Source: Pocillopora verrucosa (Eukaryota; Cnidaria; Anthozoa; Scleractinia; Pocilloporidae). Taken from it: a stretch of DNA of 64,000 nucleotides. Position 1 is the first letter of the stretch; each line of letters opens with the position of its first letter. The notes below the pieces were generated by a model. That model saw only the letters and a list, made by a program, of their open reading frames with translations, was not told the origin of the DNA and searched no databases. Below are positions 22,960-35,379 of the stretch, piece by piece. A program made the translations under genes and the position numbers. The stretch lies in NCBI RefSeq assembly GCF_036669915.1, contig NC_089315.1, positions 28,359,631 to 28,423,630 of the forward strand, written 5' to 3'.

Positions 22960-25787
22960 GGAGAAGAAGAGATTAGGAGAAGAGAGAGAGAGGGAAAGAG
23001 GGGAAGAGAGGAAGAGGAGGGGAAGAGAGGAAGAGGAGGGGAAGAGAGGAAGAGGAGGGGAAGAGAGGAAGAGGAGGGGAAGAGAGGAAGAGGAGAACAA
23101 GGGAACCGGAGAATAGGAGAACAGGGGAACGGGGGAACAGGAGAACGGGAGAACGGGAGAACAGGAGAACGGGAGAACAGGAGAACGGGAGAACGGGAGA
23201 ACAGGAGAACGGGAGAACAGGAGAACGGGAGAACAGGAGAACGGGAGAACAGGAGAACGGGAGAACAGGAGAACGGGAGAACAGGAGAACGGGAGAACAG
23301 GAGAACGGGAGAACAGGAGAACGGGAGAACAGGAGAACAGGAGAACAGGAGAACAGGAGAACAGGAGAACAGGAGAACAGGAGAACAGGAGAACAGGAGA
23401 ACAGGAGAACAGGAGAACAGGAGAACAGGAGAACAGGAGAACAGGAGAACAGGAGAACAGGAGAACAGGAGAACAGGAGAACAGGAGAACAGGAGAACAG
23501 GAGAACAGGAGAACAGGAGAAGGGGGTAACAGGGTAACAGGGGAGCAAGAGGATAAGGGGAAAAGGAAACAAGGGAACAGGGAAACAGGATAACAGGGAA
23601 GGAGAAGAAGAGGGGAAGAGGAGAACAGGGGAACAGGTGAACAGGGGGACGGGAGAACAGGGGCACAAGAGAACAGGGAAATAAAGGAAGAGGAGAACAC
23701 GGAACAAAAGAACAGGGGAGCAGGAGAACAGAGGAACAGGGGAAAAAAGAACAAGGGAACAGGGAAACGGGGAAAAAGAGGAAAAAAGGAAGAGAGGAGG
23801 GGAGGACACGGGAATAGGAGAAGAGGGAAAGAGAAGAACAGGGGAACAGGAGAAGAGGGGAAGAAGGAAACAAAACAGGGTAACAGGAGAACAGGAGAAT
23901 AGAGGAACAGGGGAACAGGAGAACAGGAGAACAGGGGAACAGGGAAATAGAGGTACAGGGGTACAGAGGAACAGGAGAACAGGAGAACAGGAGAACAGGG
24001 GAACAGGAGAACAGGGGAACAGGGGAACAGGGAAACAGGGGAACAGGGAAACAGAGAAACAGGGAAACAGGGAAACAGGGAAACAGGGAAACAAGGGAAC
24101 AGGGAAATAGAGGAATAGGGGTACAGGGAAACAGGGAAACAGGGGAACAGGGGAACAGGGGAACAGGGAAACAGGGAAACAGGGAAACAGAGAAAAAATA
24201 GGGAACAGGAAAACAGGGACCAGGGGAACAGGAAAACAGGGAAACAGGGAAACAAGGGAACAGGGGAACAGAGAACAGGGAAACAGGGAAACAGGGAAAC
24301 AGGAAAACAGGGGAAAGGGAAAACAGGGAAACAGGGAAACAGGGAAACAGGGAAACAGGGAAACAGGGAAACAGAGGAGCGGGGAAACGGGGAAACGGGG
24401 AAACGGGGAAACAGGGAAAAGGGGGAAACAGGGCAACAGGGAAACAGGGAAACAGGGAAACAGGGAAACAGGGAAACAGGGAAACAGGAAACAGGAAAAC
24501 AGGGAAACAGGGAAACAGGGAAACAGAGGACCAGGGAAACAGGGCAACAGGAAAACAGGGAAACACGGAAACAGGGAAACAGGGAAACAGAGAATTAAAC
24601 AGGGAAACAGGGCATCAGGGCATCAGGGCAACAGGGAAACAGGAGAAGAGGGGAAGAAGGAAACAGAAGAACAGGGAACAGGAAAATAGAGAAACAGGGA
24701 AGCAGGGAAAACGGAAGCAGGGAAACAAGGGAACAGGGGAAGAGAGAAAGGGAAGTACAAGAGAGAAAATAGGGGAACAAGGGATCAGGGGAAGAGAGGA
24801 AGAGGAGAGCAAGAGAGAGAATAGGAGAACAAGGGAACAGGAGAACAGGTGAACAAGAGAAAAGGAGAATAGAAGAACAGTGGGACAGGAAAACAGGAGA
24901 ACAGGAGAACAGAGGAACAGTGGAACAGAGGAACAGTGGAACAGAGGAACAGTGGAACAGAGGAACAGAGGAACAGAGGAAGAGGAGAACAGGGGAAATA
25001 GAGGACAGGGAAATAGTAGAACAGGAGAACAGTAGAACAGGAGAACAAGAGAACAGGAGAACAGGGGAACAAGAGAACAGGGGAACAGGAGAACAGGAGA
25101 ACAGGGGAACAGAAGAACAGAAGAACAGGAGAACAGAGGAACAGGAGAACAGGAGAACAAGGGAACAGGAGAACAGGAGAAGAGGGGAACAGGAGAACAG
25201 AGAAACAGGAAAACAGGTAAACAGGGGAGGAGAGGAAGAGTTGAGCAGGGGAACAGAGAACAAGGAAACGGAAAGAGAGGACGGGGAAACAAGGAGGCAG
25301 GGAAACAGGGGGAAAAGGGAACATGGTAACAGGGCAACAGGGAAACAGGGGGACAAGGGAACATGGTAACAGGGCAACAGGGAAACAGGGAAACAGGGGG
25401 ACAGGGGGACAAGGGAACATGATAACAGGGCAACAGGGAAACAGGGGGACAAGGGAACAGGAGAACAGTGTAACAGGAGAACAGGGGGACAGGGGGACAA
25501 GGGAACATGATAACAGGGCAACAGGGAAACAGGGGGACAAGGGAACAGGAGAACAGTGTAACAGGAGAACAGGGTAACAGAGTAACAGGAGAATAGAAGG
25601 ACAAGAGAACAGAGTAACAGGGGAACAGATGAACAGGGGACAGGAGAACAGGGGAACAAGAGAACAGGAAAATAAAGGAAAAGGAGAACAGGAAAAAGAG
25701 GAACAGGAGAACAGGGAAACAGGGAAACAGGAGGACAGGGGAACAAGAGAACAGGAAAACAGGGTAACAGGAGAACAGATAACACTC
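22960..25787. repeat. 8-bp purine-rich minisatellite, copy A
   Basis: After about 100 bp of a 19-bp GGGGAAGAGAGGAAGAGGA-type repeat comes about 2.7 kb of 8-bp units, AGGAGAAC, AGGGAAAC and AGGGGAAC. These include a 16-bp higher-order block (AACGGGAG plus AACAGGAG) at 23121-23335 and a homogeneous AACAGGAG block at 23336-23520. One strand is almost pure purine plus C. Because units have no stop codons in most frames, long open frames appear on the minus strand; they are artefacts. Confidence 0.95.
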
Positions 25788-26243
25788 ATTGCACATCAGC
25801 TAAATCTGGTAAATAGTTTCAACAATAGTGAGGTATTATTTTTTTATCTTATCATCTATTCGAGTCACTTCCGGTTTGAATGAAAGTTCTGTTTTGCTCA
25901 TATATGACACTTATTTCATTGAATGATGTCGACCATTTCTCATAATATCTTCAATTTTATTCTAAGATGCAATTTTTTCGTGATTTTTTTCTTAACCTTC
26001 AGTTTGTTGAGAAGATAAGCATTTCTGTTTTTCTAATGTAAGCTATAATCTTCTAAGAAAAACGTGCGCACAAAGGCAAATATCTTTCATACTGGTTCTA
26101 GTTTGGCTTATTCCAACCTCAATCGAAGCGTGTGAACTAATTTTAAGGACACCTACCTTTAGCCCGGACGCGTTGAGTACGTCTAACTTGGCCGAGATAA
26201 ACAAGCGATATGGCCGTAGCACTGCGTGAACAACGAAGCTATT

Positions 26244-26313
26244 GGGATGCCACTCTTCGAAAAGAAAAACTGAATTTTTAACATGTTGACTCTGTTTTAT
26301 TTACCTTTGACAA
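26244..26313. repeat. Inverted repeat arm, right (copy A)
   Basis: It is the reverse complement of 21981-22050, starting gggatgccactcttcgaaaa. Confidence 0.8.
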
Positions 26314-27450
26314 TCAAGAGAGAACAAAGGATGGATTATTGTTTTGACTACGATTGATATTCTATTATAGATAGGATAGTCTACAAAGCGGAACCCTTCG
26401 CCGATAAAAGTCAATATGCACTTAGAAATCAGCCAAAAAATGGCAATTAAGGGCTTTCTACAATAATGTGAAAATTTTTGTTTTAAGAGAAGCTTGGCAA
26501 AATGATGCTCATTTTTATTTCACGGCTTTGATCAATTCAAAACGACGAAAAATGCAGTTAATCATGCACAAAGGCTATTGTGTTCGGAAACTGACGACGT
26601 TAGCGTGTTTCAGTTACACGGTTTATTTCTGATCAAAACTGATAAGTAAACATGCTATTCTTTTGGCCGTGATTCGATTTTGGATTTTAGAGATTTCCGT
26701 CAGTGAGAGTTAATAGCATGTACCACCTCTGCCGACACTGAAGTAACTTTATGATTCTACTTTGTTAGGAATATTATAATGAGGATAAGATTAATAGTGA
26801 TTTTACGGTCGTATGCTCAAGCTCAGAAAATGCGTCTTTGAAATACCAAAATCCTTTTTAGAATTGCTTGGCCTCTGTCAGTATATATCGAACACTCTGA
26901 TTGGATTCACAAAATGACCTGCAGAAATTCGGTCAATGTTTCTAACGACCAGGTTGAGGCAAATTTCTTTGTCAAAATACCGATTTTGTTGTAATATTCG
27001 AATATTTCGTCAACTAAAAAACGACCATGCGATCTTGAAGTCAATTGAAATTTCCAAATAAACATTTGATAGTTTTAGGAACAAGTCTAATAGAGCTTAT
27101 CTGATGAAACTTAATTAGAGAAAATTTCTGACTGCCGGGCACCTATAGTCCATAACAGACAGTGCCTTCCACGGGTTAAAAGCCTAAGTTTGGCAACGAG
27201 GTTTATTTGGGATTTTTAATTTTAGGTCCGAGAACTACAAACACGGAAATAAATAGCTCATTTGTTTTTTCTTGATCGGTAAACCTATTTATTTTACCTC
27301 GAAGAGACTGTCTGAATCTTTGTTTGCTTCGCTGTGAAAAATAAAACGTAAACACTGGGACTTGTTTACTGTGTTTGCATACTAATACTTGAACTTTTCT
27401 GATGGTTCCTCAACGTAATCATTGCTTCATAACGGAAGCTAATGTCCTTA

Positions 27451-27527
27451 GTCAGTGGGTTAACAACTGGCTCCCACACGGCAGAACAAGTCAGTGGGTT
27501 AACAACTGGCTCCCACACGGCAGAACA
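27451..27527. repeat. 39-bp tandem duplication, only in copy A
   Basis: The unit starting gtcagtgggttaacaactgg occurs twice in a row here and once in copy B (about 61509). Confidence 0.9.
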
Positions 27528-27864
27528 GTGAAAATGTCGTATGAACTTTGAATAGACATTGTTCTGTTATTTTGCATAGAGATATGATTGAAGAACTTAA
27601 TATATTGGCTGGCAATTTGTTTTCATAATACGCTTTAGCCGTTATGATCTTTTTAACAACGGCTGCATGTTAGAAAGATGCCATTCAGTTTCACAATCAA
27701 AGTTGTGACTGAAACAGCACACAGCAAAGAGTCAGCATTCACGTAATTGTATTTTCCTCGTGTTGTGTATCGCATAAATATTGAGCCAACTTTGTCCCTA
27801 TCCACGACAGAGATCGATTCGCGAAAAATATACAGACTATATTCAGGCTCTCAGTGGGGTGATG

Positions 27865-28040
27865 GCTTTTACGGCTGACGGTTAAAATTTTGGCCAATTT
27901 ACGGTTAACATTTTTCCATTGTTTCCACCAGACATATTTTTTACGGTAATTTTTTTTTTACGACTGACTGTTAGATTTTGTCAATTTTTACGCCTAACGG
28001 CTAAATTTTTTGGTCGTTTTACGGCTGACGGTTAACCCCG
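27865..28040. repeat. Degenerate TTTTACGGYTGACGGTTAA repeat
   Basis: At least four spaced copies of a motif like tttacggctgacggttaa, with variants such as tacgcctaacggctaa. Copy B has the same array at about 61886-62058. Confidence 0.65.
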
Positions 28041-28918
28041 CTGAGAACCTCTATATTTGTAAAGAAAGCGTTTTGTTTATAAAAATAACATTACGTTACA
28101 ACTAGTCTCGATCATTTTTAAACGAAAGGCATAGGGTAGCCCCGACATCTGAAGTCTTATTGTAACATGAAAAAAATCGGTAGCCTGAACTTGGTAATTG
28201 TCAGTTGCATATTCTAACAGTTTGCACTGGAGAACCGATGCGTATAAGAAATTTAATTTACTAGTTAAAGATTGTGTTGGCTTATCAGAACCAAAACTTA
28301 TCCTTTTCCCTTACAAGTGACAAAAGCTGGATTTAGACGAATTTATTCAAAAACCATAATCAAAATATTTGGAAAGATGAGCTAAAAGACTCTAATTAAG
28401 TTCAACTGTCACACAGCATCGTGATGCTGCGTGACCTCGATTCGATATAAAACGGCAACGAAATAAACGAGCTGTTGATATCACAACTCAACTCGGTTAT
28501 CGAGGCCCCGTATTTAAGGCTTACGTACTTCTTTCTCTCTAAAACCGAAAAACTGTTGTCACTGATTGCGACGAGGCCTTCCAAGAGATATTGGCGACAA
28601 GCGACATTGCTAAAAAATGTGGCGACAATCTTGTTCCGATGAACCGGACAACCGACAAAAACTGGCAGAAAAGGAGCGACATTTTGCGACTGCGACAATC
28701 CACTTTTAATTTCCACGAAGCGACATTTTTTCGCTGTGATTTTTCTGACAGAAACATCGTGACAAGGACAGCGTGACTCTTTTGTGATTTTCCAGCCTCA
28801 ATATTTTGCCAATAAACAACTAACAAGTCAATAAACCATTTAATGTGTTTCATATTCAACCTTTGTCAGACACAGTCAGTCTCTTGTTACCTATTGTTAT
28901 GTAATGGTCTGCTAAGGT

Positions 28919-28963
28919 GCGTCACACAAGTGTTTGTGCGCCACACAAGTGTTTGTGCGCCAA
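28919..28963. repeat. 19-bp tandem repeat, 2 units (copy A)
   Basis: The unit cacacaagtgtttgtgcgc is present twice here and four times in copy B. Confidence 0.85.
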
Positions 28964-30213
28964 TGCGAATAATCGTTAGGCCGGGTGTCTCTTGTATTGC
29001 CTTTGTCATTAGCGTGAAATGGTGAAAGATAAGAAGAAATCCCACCGCATTGTGAAGAAGAGTAAAATAGGGCAAAACGAGTCACAATGGGAAAGACAAG
29101 AGAGGTAATCTACGCAATGATTGCAAATAATTCCCAAGGCGCTTTAAATGATGGCTTATGTTATAGCACAGTTATGTTAAGATTTAGCACCGCAAATGAC
29201 AAATGACGGCTTCTTTTTCGAATTTTCGCATCATTTGTCAATGCGAAAATACTTAAGTGAAACAGTACTTATATTCATAACACTTAATCAAAGAATCCTA
29301 GTCTATTAGTTCAGTAGCAAGATGGGCCAAAATTCGCTCCCGGCATGACAGCAAGCGTAGAAAAAAAAATCCAGATCTTATGATATGATGCAACTGTTGT
29401 GTGACTCGGTGTTGAGTTACGAGAGGAACCGTTGAAAATATGAACACGTTATAAGGAATAGCATTGGGAAACAAAATATGGATAAATATTTCGAAATATG
29501 AACATTTTACACGTAAAATCGATGAAATCCTGTGTCCGTTGAATTTTCTGGCTTTCTCCGCCGTTTTAAGCTTGCTTTTCCATTACTGTTATTCCTGTCA
29601 AAAAACGAAGTTATTTCTTTCGTCTTTTGACATGGAGACAAGTTAGTAGGTAGATTTTCTTACAAATTTCATGATTTTTTAGGCAAAAATCTGCGCTTCC
29701 CTTGTATCAGCATTACCCAAATCCATTTCTGATAAAAGAGCGGCAAAAAAGGGATAATCTCTTTCTAAAATCGTTTCTTTGGACGTCGGAACAACTTGTT
29801 AAACTTACGTTTAACATCTGCCTCTGTAGATTTTCGTGACATGTCACGCAGTCCAAGGTCAGTCAAAAACACGCTAATTTTCGAACATTTTCCTCTTTTT
29901 CGTGTATTTCATTTGAATTGCTATCTTTCTTACCTTCAGTTTCTAAAACTAACGTACATAAGCTTTCTATACCACTGCATTTGAAGGCAATCATTAAAAT
30001 ATTTCGTTCGGGTTTTTGAGACTTATGGTTAGCGATTCAGACATGTTGAAGAGGGGTTCACGCCACATGCAAGCAGTGGCCATGGAGTCTGGGGCTATAA
30101 CTCTAAAGCGCATGCCTAAAACTGGTCATTACCGCGAAATACGAAAAAAACAATAAATTTGGCGCAATTTGATGTATAATAAGTGAGGTTTGGATATTGT
30201 TTGGGTTCGGGAA

Positions 30214-32250
30214 ATGGGACTCGAATTTTACGCGCTGGTGATTTTTTCTTCGCTGGCTCTTCTCGCGGTGGCGGTAGATGCACAAAACGATTTCGGCGAA
30301 GAAACAAATGGTCTAACAGGGGAAAAACTGCCTTGGTTTACTTACGAAATAAACAAGTAAGTAAAAATTGCGCTTATCGAAGTGTATTCCAACCTGTTTC
30401 TTTTTTCTTTTTAATTTTTTTCAATTTTTTTTCACCGAACTTCTTTTTTTTTAATCAGCTATCACATATATTCCCTATCGAAGAAGTCTGATCAAGAGCC
30501 GAACTACAAAAGTGCTGATTCTGTGATTGTGGGAATCGTGGAAAAAATATTGAGGGAATCTGAGATTCGCGGAGTTGTTATAAATTCCAGAATTCTCAAC
30601 GTCTTCAGGAAAAAGATTTCTCTCCTCCATTCAGCGTTCAAGAAAGCGTCAAAAAGTGGGGGGAAAAGTATAAAGAAGCCTATTGATGCGTGGAAGACAA
30701 AAAACTATTTCTTCAAAATTTTCTATCATGAGCTTGAAAACAACTCATTGATTGAGGAAAACCAACAGCTTCGTGGGCAGAAAAGGAAAGCTGAACTGGA
30801 TTTAGCCGCAGAGCAGGCAAAGCGATTAAAAATTGAGCAGGAGCTTGAAGATGTTATTAGGGATTCGGAAAACAGAAAAGAACAATACAAACAAAAATTC
30901 AAAAGATTAGCGAAAAAAGCAGCAAGAATGCAAAAAAAGGGACAAAGAGGTTCAAACAAAAGCAAACGTTTCACTGATTATACCAAACAACATCAGGCAA
31001 AATTAAGGCGAGGATTTAAAGAAGACTGCCACTCAGCACTGTCATTTTTAGGCCTCTACAATTTTATTGCCACCAAGGTTGAGGTATTTAATAATGACAC
31101 TCAATTTTGAATGAAAAGGATGCAGCAATGAATGAAAAAGGGAACTATGTTCTAGCAATAATTAAGACAACAGAGAACTATGACAATCTTAAAGAAAGCC
31201 TTGCTAATCTAAATAATGAAATTTCAAATTTAAAAGAAATAACTGTAAATAGTCATAAGTATAGCATTGAGTATTTTTTGGGAGGAGACTGGAAGTTTCT
31301 AGCCTGTGTTTGTGGTTTAAGGGCTGCTAATCAAAATTTCTCTCGTATTTGGTGTAAGTGCCCAAGAAATGAAAGGTTTGACATCAGTAAAAAGTGGTCT
31401 ATAACTGACAAATCTCTTGGGGCAAGAGATTTACAAGAAATAGGTTAGTAGAATATCTGATAATTTAATTGAACTTCTGATCAGGGAACTTCGCAGGAAA
31501 GATGCCATTGACAAGGTATCCACTTTTTCAAATGGGTTTTGTCGAAATAAGTATAGACATATGGCTGGATATGAGAAATTTGTAAAAGAACTTGGAATTA
31601 ATTTTGAATGGAAAATTATTAGGGACAGCAAGAAGTTGGAGTACAGAGACCTTACTGGACCTCAAAAACTCTTGCTTTTCCAACATATTAATTTTCACTT
31701 ACTATTACCAGAGTTTCATAATGTGGACAAGCTGCAAACCCTTTGGGGTAATTTCATAGATATTATGGGTGATCTTAAACTTAATTACACTACAGATGAT
31801 GCTATCTCTAGCCTCAAAGACAAAATCAAATAATGGTTTCAAAAATTCTTAGACCTTTACCAAGCAAAAGATGTAACACCATATATGCATTCTTTGTATG
31901 CTCATGTACCTGAATTTTTAAAGCTCTACCAAAATTTAGCTTATGACACTCAGCAAGGCATGGAGAAGTACAATGACACTGTATGAAAGGACTACTTTAG
32001 GTCATCTAATCATAGAGGGGTTTCTGCTCTAAAGCAACTTTTCTGGAAAAAACACAGAATACAGCTTTTGGAAGCTGCTGATTTGGAAAGGGTGAAGGAA
32101 AGCTACAACTGTGGAAACTGTTCAACTTCTGGCCATACCATCAAAACATGTACCGCAAAATGCAGCAAATGCAATGCTCCCACTTTCTGTGCACATCTTG
32201 TTAAAATAGATGGTAAATGGAAGCCAAGATGTGATTTAATCAATCAGTAA
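30214..32250 (+). pseudogene. Decayed transposase-like gene with spliced leader exon
   Basis: A 143-nt exon (30214-30356) encodes MGLEFYALVIFSSLALLA..., a signal-peptide-like start, ending at AA|GTAAGT. It joins in phase to exon 2 at 30459 (after tttttttaatcag). That exon reads through a Lys/Glu-rich coiled-coil segment (ENQQLRGQKRKAELDL...) to a stop at 31108-31110. Further homologous segments follow in shifted frames: SIEYFLGGDWKFL with a CxxC-like WCKCP, then a frame with DVTPYMHSLYAHVPEFLKLY and QQGMEKYND. It ends with a Cys-rich CGNCSTSGHTIKTCTAKCSKC near 32100. Frameshifts lie near 31100 and 31445, and stops at 31831 and 31984. I recall the GGDWKFL/TPYMH/EKYND combination from uncharacterised transposon-like proteins of cnidarians and fish; the superfamily is not named here. 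The leader exon may belong to a host gene instead. Confidence 0.6.
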
Positions 32251-32531
32251 TCATATAATATATCAATGTATTAAAGGAGTGTATTACCAAAAACTGTTAG
32301 TAGAAGTTGTGTAGAATAATTTGCTATGCCTGTGAAATGTTTCTTGTATACAGCATTCAAGGAGTCTTTTTCAAAAATGTTACTGCATTGATTACAACAG
32401 AATCACAGACTGAAATATATGGGTCATTTATAATCACATGTTTACATTTTATGAAGGTAATTCACATGCAAGTAAAATAATTCTTTGACATCAACTATCA
32501 AAATCAATAAACATGTGCTAAATCAAATATA

Positions 32532-33242
32532 TTAATGATGGACCATATTTTTGTACCCACATCTGTTGCCATCTCCACGGCCAAATGTAAAAACGACTTG
32601 ATGCCCATCTTCGATTTCAGATCTCACGTATTTAACGCCAATTAATTTAAATTCCACTATGGGGTTTCTTTTTGTCAACCAAAATCTCACAGTCCCTGGT
32701 ACAACATAAGCAAAATCGCCGTTTTCATTCATGATCCGCTCATTCCACTTTGTGCCAATATAACAATCCAGAGTTTCATTTGAAAGAATTTCATATATTA
32801 GTTTATTCCTCTGATATTTTTTGGATAAAATCCTTCCAAGACTTTTATAGAAAACGTCGTCATCGACTTGAATTTCAATACGAACTTCTAGATCCTCTCT
32901 GCGCCCGGAGTACAACTTTCGCTTGATCTCCCTGTAAACGCGTTCATAAAAAGTTCGCAGGCGATCGCTGAAGGAATCATCGGTTGATTTTAACATCGGT
33001 TCCAATCGCATTACGAGCAAATTATGTTCATCGCATGGCCTCCATTCCTCAAATTTCTCGCTGTACCCTTTGAAATGAATTTTGACCATGTTTCTCGCTT
33101 TGTCGACCTGTATTATCTCTACAGGATAAATATTATTATCCGTAGTTTTTATTTTCTTGCATTGCTAGGTCTTAGCTTCTGCAAATTCGTCAATAAATCT
33201 CTTCGGAGTCTTACGCTCCCGCTTCACTCTGTTGGCCGCCAT
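32532..33242 (-). CDS. Chromo-barrel-like protein, probably transposon-associated
   Basis: From ATG 33089 the frame is 185 aa. It opens with VKIHFKGYSEKFEEWRPCDE, a chromo/Tudor-knot-like beta barrel signature, followed by a segment with RTFYERVYREIKRKLYSGRR and ending with GDFAYVVPGTVRFWLTKRN and VVFTFGRGDGNRCGY. The same frame extends upstream to an ATG at 33242 (MAANRVKRERKTPKRFIDEF) but has one TAG at 33165-33167. Either translation starts at 33089, which cuts the barrel (YPVEIIQVDKARN lies upstream), or the gene has just died. It is convergent with the transposase-like gene, 280 bp away. I recall similar domains in many-copy cnidarian proteins. Confidence 0.55.
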
Positions 33243-35335
33243 TTTTAACAGTGGCGCTCTTTGCATATTTAATTGCTCTGCGCATGTCAGGTGAGTAATA
33301 CGGAGGCTTGGGACCAATTTAAGCAAATGTTCAGTTTTCTATAGGATAAGTTTGATATGCTCTCGCCATATATTTCCTTCTAGTGAATTGCAGTGTTTGC
33401 CACGTGGCGAACTCAGAAATCTGTGCGCAAACATAAGGATCCGCTTACTAACAACTCATTCATTTCCTAAATTTTCCCGGGGAAACTTATCATAAAAGCA
33501 ACCTCAAATACAAAGAGGGCTCTCGATCAAAAATATTGCAAGGCCTTTGCCCTCAGGACTTGATGCTTTGAACGAAGAAATCGATTCAAAAAGCATTAAA
33601 ACCGTCAGACATGCTGAGCGGATGAAAAGTATTTATCTATTAGTCATCCATTTACTTATTGGATATAAATGCTTATGATCGGTCATGAAATAGATGTTAC
33701 TATCCGGCCTAAATTTTCCACCCTAAAAAAATTCGCTTCCATTTATTTAGGCAACCAAAACGACACAGGAACCAATCTTTTTTCACAAGGATACCTTAAA
33801 AAAAAAGTTATAAGTAGAAGGCAACGAAACTGTTTAAGCCCACACCTTTGTTTACAATTTGTAATTAAATAAATTTCATATGAGCTGCAGATTGAAAATC
33901 AAGTAAAGTAACGACCTTAGTGGAACATTGCTTCACTTGACTCATGTGGTTGTTGCTATGGGAATTACAGCTAAGCATTGTGATAATGGTGATAATCAGC
34001 AGGCTGATTTGTAATAACTTGAACTTGCAGACCCTTAGTCACTCTTTAAAGAACCTGGATATCAAAGTAGAAGTTAATGCTCAGTCCGGTAAAAGTTGGC
34101 GCACTGCGATTTCGATCGACAATCTTTACCTTTGTTTGGTTTGGTTTGGTTTGGATTTGAATCTAAGGAACACGTAAAAAACATGGCACATAACAAACAA
34201 GTTAAGCAACAGCCACAACAGATTAAGGGAGGGGGGGGGGGGTAAGATATCGGGGAAATACGTAAAAGATATATTTGCAAGAAATTATTAAAAAAATCGT
34301 TTAATTATCAAACGGATGCCCTTCTATTGCACTTATCCACAATTGTTTTCTCAACTGAAGCAAACTATTTTCTTTCGTACAGACAAAAAACAAGTTGGCT
34401 ATCGAAGTATCATGATTATTTCTTAACTGATGTAGCACATTGAATTTGATACTTTAGTGATTAAGCCATCTGTGATATACAGTAAGAAAAACTTGATAAG
34501 TGATTTAATTCTTTAGTTCTGGTTCCCAAACTGCTCAAAACTGTCATTGTAGCTGAGCCTCCTACCAAACTACTGCGTTTTCGTTTGAAAACGCAACCTT
34601 TTTGTTTCGTTTTCTACGGTCATCCATATCAAAACGCCCCAAAACGTTGATGAGAAAAAAAACTCTCGAAAACGGTTACTTGTGTGGAATCTTTTGAATA
34701 TGCATCGTTTTTAAAACCCTCCGTTTTGGTGTGGGCGAGTGAAAACGAAGGCTTTTAAAAAGGGTGATGAAAAAAATTAACGGATGTAACTGCTCTTACG
34801 TATGCGGAATTCTAGGTCCATCCTATTTTAACATTTTCGACCGTTTTAATGTGGATTAGTGAAGATGCTGCGAAAACGTTGGTGCGGGCAGATATATCTT
34901 GCCAAGTTTTCGCCTATACGGAAACAGAGACATGAAAACGTGTTAGTTTACTCAGGGCCTAATTTTTGTCCTTCATCCTGAAGTGTTCTTTCGCAAGAAA
35001 ACATTTTTGGGAGGCCTCAAGAATCGTAAGGCTCCAATCCAAATATAACCTTGGAAACAAACGCCGTGACGTGCAGACAGAATTTCTATGGGCAAATACA
35101 CAGATCGTGATGTGGTCGACGAACGACGAAGCTGCCATGGATTTAGAGCCGTCTTTTCGCTGCTTAATCACTTATCGCTTTCTCGCAAACATCGCTTGAA
35201 AATCTTGCAGATTGGGTTAAATTTAAGTTCATATCTTTGATTAAAAGAAGGCAAAAAAGCAGTTGCAAATGAGGTAAATATTGGAAAAAAAAAACTAATC
35301 CAAAAGACGTAGAGTGCTACAGATTAGCAAAGTCA
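33243..35335. other. Non-coding region with low-complexity tracts
   Basis: No gene was seen. It includes a ttggt run (34133-34156), a G12-type run (34227-34242) and a GAAAACG-rich segment (about 34560-34950). Confidence 0.5.
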
Positions 35336-35379
35336 TCAATCACATCTTTCCTTTGGTGTCTTCCTTGTAATGCAAAGCA

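Larger units (their letters stand above)
14938..29962 (+). repeat. Large direct segmental duplication, copy A
   Basis: From about 14938 to at least 29962 the sequence is repeated in the same orientation at about 45457-64000. It includes the family 2/Penelope locus, the peptidase-like gene, the minisatellite and about 4 kb of non-coding DNA. Copy B reaches the window end while still matching 29962, so the full length is unknown. Apart from defined insertions and array-length changes, the two look nearly identical by eye over the peptidase exons. Confidence 0.9.
25790..29962. other. Long non-coding stretch, copy A
   Basis: No gene is supported. Candidate frames (for example 28402-28716 minus) are not preserved in copy B. 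It contains an inverted-repeat arm, a 39-bp tandem duplication, a degenerate ACGGTTAA repeat and a 19-bp repeat, listed separately. Confidence 0.5.

Noticed and set aside
25323-25577. Glu/Gly/Arg/Asn-rich plus-strand frames in the minisatellite
   Set aside because: Complementary reading of the same satellite.
22875-25796. Several open frames of 330-560 codons on the minus strand, rich in Cys, Pro, Phe, Ser
   Set aside because: They are translations of an 8-bp satellite whose units contain no stops; all three frames are open and the 8-residue period simply reflects the 24-nt repeat.
28402-28859. Minus-strand frames of about 105 aa in the long spacer of copy A
   Set aside because: The matching DNA in copy B is broken into shorter frames by an indel, and no motif is recognisable.
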